Source: Caldifarciminota bacterium (GTDB lineage: Bacteria > Hydrothermota > UBA3073 > JACQXS01 > JAGMCI01). From it: a DNA stretch of 43,673 bases. How positions within the stretch are numbered: the first letter of the stretch is position 1; the number at the start of each line of letters is the position of its first letter. The translations under genes were made by a program, and so were the position numbers. Under the pieces are notes generated by a model, which was not told the origin of the DNA, did no database searches, and was given only the letters and a program-made list of their open reading frames with translations. The stretch covers positions 1-43,673 of the forward strand of contig JAGMCI010000046.1 of assembly GCA_023129325.1 (NCBI GenBank), written 5' to 3'. This document shows positions 40,677 through 43,673 of the stretch, piece by piece.

Positions 40677-40718
40677 AAAGAAAAACTAAAAATAGGGAAA
40701 TTCCTGACATTTAAAAAC

Positions 40719-40747
40719 TTGACAAAATAAGAGGAATAGGATAAAGT
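40719..40747 (+). promoter_or_regulatory. Promoter for leader ORF and 40864 gene
   Basis: TTGACA (40719-40724), a 17-nt spacer and TAAAGT (40742-40747). An ATG at 40757 lies 9 nt downstream. Confidence 0.55.
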
Positions 40748-40756
40748 GGATTTGAG

Positions 40757-40876
40757 ATGAAAGGAGGTAATGATGTGAAAATATACAGGGTAAGTGGAAG
40801 AATTAATGAAGATTTTGCTTCAGCAAAATCCAAGAAGGTAAACCAAAAAGGAAAGGAGGAAAAATGTATCGTTTAA
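40757..40876 (+). CDS. Short upstream ORF overlapping the 40864 gene
   Basis: From the ATG at 40757 (or the GTG at 40775 with AAAGGAGGT just upstream) the frame encodes MKGGNDVKIYRVSGRINEDF... and ends '...GKEEKCIV'. Its end overlaps the first 13 bases of the 40864 gene in another frame, so its translation could affect that gene. A GATTTTGC-TTCA-GCAAAATC palindrome (40811-40830) lies inside. Like the 4650 ORF it combines a strong Shine-Dalgarno sequence with a basic short peptide before an exported protein. Function unknown. Confidence 0.4.
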   Translation: MKGGNDVKIYRVSGRINEDFASAKSKKVNQKGKEEKCIV

Positions 40877-42420
40877 TAAAGTTATGGACAATTTGTCTTA
40901 TTGTCTTGACAGCAAATGTTGTCTTTGGAGGGGATACACTTTACTTACAGGAGGAAACGCTTATAGACTCCAGTGCTAACAGTTTTTCTTTAGGAGCAAG
41001 ACCAATGGTTGTAGGCAATTCTGACACTATCCGCCTTTTTTATGTGATTCGCAATAGTGACACTGATTTTGTCTACCAGGCGGTCTCCAACGATTGGGGA
41101 AACATTTGGTCAGCACCTGAAGGGGTATCATTTTATCAACATCCGGATATGCAACGGTACCAGGCTTATAGTCCCAGTGCGGCTGTAGATGCAGATGGCT
41201 ATATACATCTTATCTATGAATATAGGGGATATCCATTATATCATAGCGGTTGGCCGGATTATCCCCCTTCTCACATCAACTATGTGACTAACGAAACTGG
41301 CGATTGGGTAACCTATCAGGATGTCGTGAACGATAGTGCCATTCAAGCATCTGAAGATAATGATTCCACTATCTCTTATTTCTATGGTTCCTTTATCCTG
41401 TCAAAGGGCACTATTGAATATTTTATATCAGCAGATTATGCCTGGTGGGCGACAAAATATCATGTTGTTTATTCTGATAACGCTGGCGGTTCCTGGACAG
41501 AGGGAAGTGCTCTTGTGACTTACGACCGGGGAGCAATTGACAAGTACACTATTAAGTGTGCCTCTTTGCTTTCAGATGGTGTAAATGTCTATGCAATATG
41601 GTTTAATCGTTACACAGGTGAACTAAGAGTTAAAACTCATGATGGCTGTGGTTGGGGGGCAGATTCTACTATATTCACGGCAGATTCTTCTGGAGATGAT
41701 GCACTGAGCTACTATACAATGAGTTCCACCTCTGGAAATGGAGTCTGCTATTCGGCAATGATTAGAAACGAGGGCAATTTCCTTAATGAGATATTTTTCA
41801 TAAAGAAGGATGGCAGCGGATGGTCAGTGGATACCATCTCTATTCAAGATACCCTTTATTCTGTCAGCTCCTGTGTGTTAAACGATACTGCCTATATCTT
41901 TTATGGAACCACAGGATGGAGGAGTAAGTTAATAAAACATACTGCAACTGGATTCTCAACACCAAAGGTGTTACTAACACAGGATGGAGGGCACATAATG
42001 CTTTATGTTGCTGCCATAGAGAATCGGGTTCAGCCTATTATGTGGGCATCACCAAACCAGGATACTACGATGTGGTATCTGTATTCAGGAACACTGCCTG
42101 ATGTTGGTGTATCTGAGAAACAGCAAGATTTCCACCATTTTGGTTTTCACCTTGCCCAGAACTATCCTAATCCTTTTAGCGCCCATACTTTCATTCGCTA
42201 TACTCTGCCGAGAAGTGATAATATAGAACTTATTATTTACAATATCCAGGGACAACTGGTGCGGACGCTATTAAGCAAAGAAGAAAATGCAGGAGTTCAC
42301 ACTGTCGGATGGGACAGAAAGGATGAGAAAGGAATGATTGCCCCAAATGGTATTTATTTCTACCAGTTGAAGACATCAACCGGGGTCAAAGAAACCAGGA
42401 AAATGTTACTTTTGAGATAG
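40864..42420 (+). CDS. Exported propeller-like protein with C-terminal sorting domain
   Basis: The 518-residue protein follows AAGGAGGA (40853-40860). The signal peptide MYRLIKLWTICLIVLTANVV is cleaved near FGG/DTLYLQE. The body has sialidase-like repeats ('YQAVSNDWGNIWSAPEGVSF', 'VVYSDNAGGSWTEGSALVT') with Asp-box-like SxDxGxxW patterns, suggesting a beta-propeller, but no sialidase catalytic residues can be assigned. The C-terminus 'LAQNYPNPFSAHTFIRYTLP...LIIYNIQGQLVRTL...APNGIYFYQLKTSTG' is a sorting domain without repeat inserts. Its type resembles the 27854 gene. Likely secreted or surface bound. Confidence 0.87.
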   Translation: MYRLIKLWTICLIVLTANVVFGGDTLYLQEETLIDSSANSFSLGARPMVVGNSDTIRLFYVIRNSDTDFVYQAVSNDWGNIWSAPEGVSFYQHPDMQRYQAYSPSAAVDADGYIHLIYEYRGYPLYHSGWPDYPPSHINYVTNETGDWVTYQDVVNDSAIQASEDNDSTISYFYGSFILSKGTIEYFISADYAWWATKYHVVYSDNAGGSWTEGSALVTYDRGAIDKYTIKCASLLSDGVNVYAIWFNRYTGELRVKTHDGCGWGADSTIFTADSSGDDALSYYTMSSTSGNGVCYSAMIRNEGNFLNEIFFIKKDGSGWSVDTISIQDTLYSVSSCVLNDTAYIFYGTTGWRSKLIKHTATGFSTPKVLLTQDGGHIMLYVAAIENRVQPIMWASPNQDTTMWYLYSGTLPDVGVSEKQQDFHHFGFHLAQNYPNPFSAHTFIRYTLPRSDNIELIIYNIQGQLVRTLLSKEENAGVHTVGWDRKDEKGMIAPNGIYFYQLKTSTGVKETRKMLLLR

Positions 42421-42583
42421 GGATTTTTGGTTCTTATATCAGAGGGGAAGAATCTGAAGAAAGTGATGTAGATATTTTAGTGGAGTTTTATGAACCTATA
42501 GGGTGAGAATTTATTGATAGGAATCTACCAGAAACGAAATCTAAGATTGCAGCAATGCTAAAGAGTTTTAATGAAGAGGAATG
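42420..42583 (+). pseudogene. Remnant of a minimal nucleotidyltransferase (MNT) gene
   Basis: Directly after the 40864 gene, one frame reads GIFGSYIRGEESEESDVDIL then VEFYEPIG, stop, EFIDRN and 'LPETKSKIAAMLKSFNEEE'. The GSxxRG...SDxDxLVxF pattern is the MNT nucleotidyltransferase core, often the antitoxin of HEPN/MNT pairs. The 5' part is missing and a TGA stands where Leu is usual after 'PIG'. It is therefore a broken gene. Confidence 0.7.
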
Positions 42584-42607
42584 AGTTCCTGTTGTTTGGG
42601 ATTCTGA

Positions 42608-42679
42608 GGTAAAAACCTCTTAAATTTACCAAAAAACGAGGAGTCTCTTTACATAATTCCTGTTGGACATCCAGAATAG
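42608..42679 (+). pseudogene. Possible remnant of a nitroreductase C-terminus
   Basis: The short frame reads GKNLLNLPKNEESLYIIPVG then HPE and stop. This resembles the last residues of nitroreductase/SagB-type flavoproteins ('..LLGLPE.EEPLYIIPVG.P'). There is no start or body, so only a relic is claimed. Confidence 0.4.
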
Positions 42680-42714
42680 CACATAGATTGTGTAAACAAA
42701 GAGGAGGTGATGTC

Positions 42715-43011
42715 ATGAAAGTAGGTGCTTGTGGCATAGCTTGTGAAATTTGTGCGCTTTATGAAAAAGGGCTTTGTAAGGGATGCTGTAGTGGCATAGA
42801 TAAAAACATTCTCAAGACAATAGAATGGCTGAGAAATGAGATAGGCGGATGCTCAATACTTGAATGTGCACACAAAAATAAGATTGATTATTGTCTTAGA
42901 TGCGATAATTTTCCATGCAAATTGCATTATGAAAAGGGACCTTATGAAAATGGATTTCTGGACTCGCTTAAGCCATATTTTAAAAAGCTTAAAAAGAACG
43001 ATGGAGTATAA
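42715..43011 (+). CDS. DUF3795-type Cys-rich protein
   Basis: The 98-residue protein starts after GAGGAGGTGA (42701-42710), which selects the ATG at 42715 over 42688. It has cysteines in GACGIACEICALYEKGLCKG and later 'GGCSILECAHKNKIDYCLRC' plus 'DNFPCKLHYEKG', the pattern of the DUF3795 family, likely a metal-binding protein of unknown role. It follows two gene remnants, so the neighbourhood appears rearranged. No partner gene is visible. Confidence 0.8.
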   Translation: MKVGACGIACEICALYEKGLCKGCCSGIDKNILKTIEWLRNEIGGCSILECAHKNKIDYCLRCDNFPCKLHYEKGPYENGFLDSLKPYFKKLKKNDGV

Positions 43012-43043
43012 AAGATAGCTGTAGACTAATGCACTCTTAGTAT

Positions 43044-43072
43044 AAAAAAGGGGCACCTCATTGAGATGCCCC
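43044..43072 (-). terminator. Rho-independent terminator of the 43089 gene
   Basis: On the minus strand an 11-bp stem (GGGGCATCTCA with its partner, one G-U pair; 43072-43050) is followed by TTTTTT (43049-43044), 17 bp after the stop codon. Confidence 0.85.
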
Positions 43073-43088
43073 TCAATAAATCAAATGC

Positions 43089-43673
43089 TTATCTCACGAG
43101 GACGAGTTTCTTTGTGGTGTTGAGATTGCCTGCAGTAAGTTTATAAAAGTAAATTCCAGCTCTTAATTCTTTTGCGTCCCAGTTGATAGTATAATAGCCA
43201 GGCAGTTTCTTTTCATTCACAAGGGTTTTTACTAACCTACCAGAAATATCGTAGATTTTGAGAGAAACTTTGGACGGACACGGGCAGGCATAACGAATAA
43301 CGGTCTCTCTAACAAAGGGATTAGGACGATTTTGATATAATCTGAATTCTGACTTCTGACCTCTGACTTCTTGTTCCTCAACTCCTGTTAAACCAAAATC
43401 AATTCCAGATGCAGTGCCTGGCATTGTAACAGGAACAATGTTCGCACTTGCTGAATCAGGCTTATTGTTATACCACTGGGTTACATAATTTGGGTGAGAT
43501 GCCCTGACCTTGTAATCCCCAGTTCTGAGATTTGTCAACTTGTAACTACCATCTGCGCCTGTCTCATCCTCATAAAATTCTATCCAGCCATAAAAGTCAT
43601 TAGCATAAACCCAGGATGTAACTTCTGCATCGTTTATTCCCGGCTTTGCAGAAGAGACTGTGCCTGTGATAAA
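43089..43673 (-). CDS. Exported protein, carboxypeptidase-regulatory-like domain plus sorting domain (5' end beyond window)
   Basis: The minus-strand frame is open to the right edge (194 codons visible), so the gene is partial at its N-terminus; a TTG at 43538 is not the true start. The visible part begins 'ITGTVSSAKPGINDAEVTSW', then 'DGSYKLTNLRTGDYKVRASH', a carboxypeptidase-regulatory-like (CarboxypepD_reg) fold. It ends with a sorting domain, 'YQNRPNPFVRETVIRYACPC...SLKIYDISGRLVKTLV...RAGIYFYKLTAG...KKLVLVR'. The linker 'EVRGQKSEFRLYQNRPNPF' is almost the same as in the Kelch gene at 29890. A clear terminator follows. Confidence 0.87.
   Translation of the reverse strand, partial: FITGTVSSAKPGINDAEVTSWVYANDFYGWIEFYEDETGADGSYKLTNLRTGDYKVRASHPNYVTQWYNNKPDSASANIVPVTMPGTASGIDFGLTGVEEQEVRGQKSEFRLYQNRPNPFVRETVIRYACPCPSKVSLKIYDISGRLVKTLVNEKKLPGYYTINWDAKELRAGIYFYKLTAGNLNTTKKLVLVR

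Larger units (their letters stand above)
39951..40718. repeat. Repeat-filled gap of about 770 bp without a gene
   Basis: The gap holds ACCACAGAGGACACAGAGAT-type repeats (39951-40030), CCCGATAAATCGGG (40053-40066), CACGAAAACACGAAAG repeats (40102-40132) and an interleaved module at 40144-40170. It also holds the 40-bp module at 40241-40280 (relative at 618-657), TGCAATAAC-ATC-GTTATTGCA (40357-40377), a second interleaved module at 40455-40483 and CCCAGCAC...GTGCTGGG (40523-40547). CCCGCCTTGACTCGCAGGCG... (40579-40606) and the 30-bp double palindrome (40647-40676) complete it. Open frames here are short and made only of repeats. Confidence 0.8.

Noticed and set aside
39951-40680. CRISPR array
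   Set aside because: Repeats are of many different kinds, palindromic, unevenly spaced, and no cas gene is present.
40012-40710. Several overlapping open frames of 60-120 codons between 39951 and 40718
   Set aside because: They consist almost entirely of palindromic repeats, occur on both strands and have no start signals or family features.
43089-43538. A complete 149-residue gene starting at TTG 43538
   Set aside because: The frame remains open to the right edge and encodes the first part of the same domain, so the gene is partial.

Overview
The window looks like chromosomal DNA of an AT-rich, diderm (outer-membrane-bearing) bacterium, probably an uncultivated lineage of the FCB / WOR-3 (Stahlbacteria) kind. 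This placement is inference. It rests on many large exported proteins ending in a gliding/type-IX-like C-terminal sorting domain (pattern 'NxPNPF...IRY..P...LKIYDxxGRLVxTL...G.Y...WDG....G..V.SGIYFY.L..G....KK..L.R/K'), two gingipain-like C25 peptidases, small outer-membrane barrels, and -35/-10 promoters of ordinary sigma-70 type. I saw no rRNA, tRNA, CRISPR array, IS element or phage gene.

Layout. 1-4536 is a minus-strand operon: tpiA, secG, rplU (L21 with a long Lys-rich tail), birA and a sorting-domain protein that runs off the left edge; several joints overlap or abut. A divergent promoter pair (4544-4610) separates it from plus-strand genes for a 37-codon leader ORF, two small outer-membrane-like proteins, a divergent ParB-like protein and a TMTC-like membrane/TPR protein. 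9216-18995 encodes a 3259-residue C25 peptidase. 18984-21522 (minus) holds a cinA C-terminal-domain gene, an unknown 354-residue protein flanked by inverted repeats, and deoC. 21616-32667 (plus) is a run of four exported sorting-domain proteins: a second C25 peptidase, a beta-helix-like protein, a propeller-like protein and a Kelch protein. 32761-39034 (minus) is mainly housekeeping: parA, rsmG, a parS-like site, a DUF5683-like protein, purB, a transaldolase and three envelope proteins. 39132-43673 has a nucleoside phosphorylase, an 800-bp repeat-filled gap, another sorting-domain protein, two gene remnants, a DUF3795-type protein and the C-terminal part of one more sorting-domain protein (minus).

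The most unusual feature is a dense set of short palindromic modules, many of them two stems around a 3-nt loop. They sit between genes, inside genes in frame, and inside one another. Several measured units or inserts are multiples of three: 15, 21, 24, 30, 33 and 66 bp; others (25, 26 bp) are not. They interrupt the signal peptide of the giant peptidase, loops of the TMTC-like protein, CinA, a DUF5683-like protein and two C-terminal sorting domains. They also supply the stop codon and last residues of an outer-membrane barrel. One 33-bp module is inserted in another module inside the 354-residue protein, and an identical copy abuts the cinA start codon. Some modules have interleaved (A-B-A'-B') inverted repeats.

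A second theme is initiation. At least six genes have a -35/-10 promoter whose -10 hexamer ends 6-7 nt before the start codon, which implies leaderless mRNAs, while the large exported genes carry strong Shine-Dalgarno sequences.
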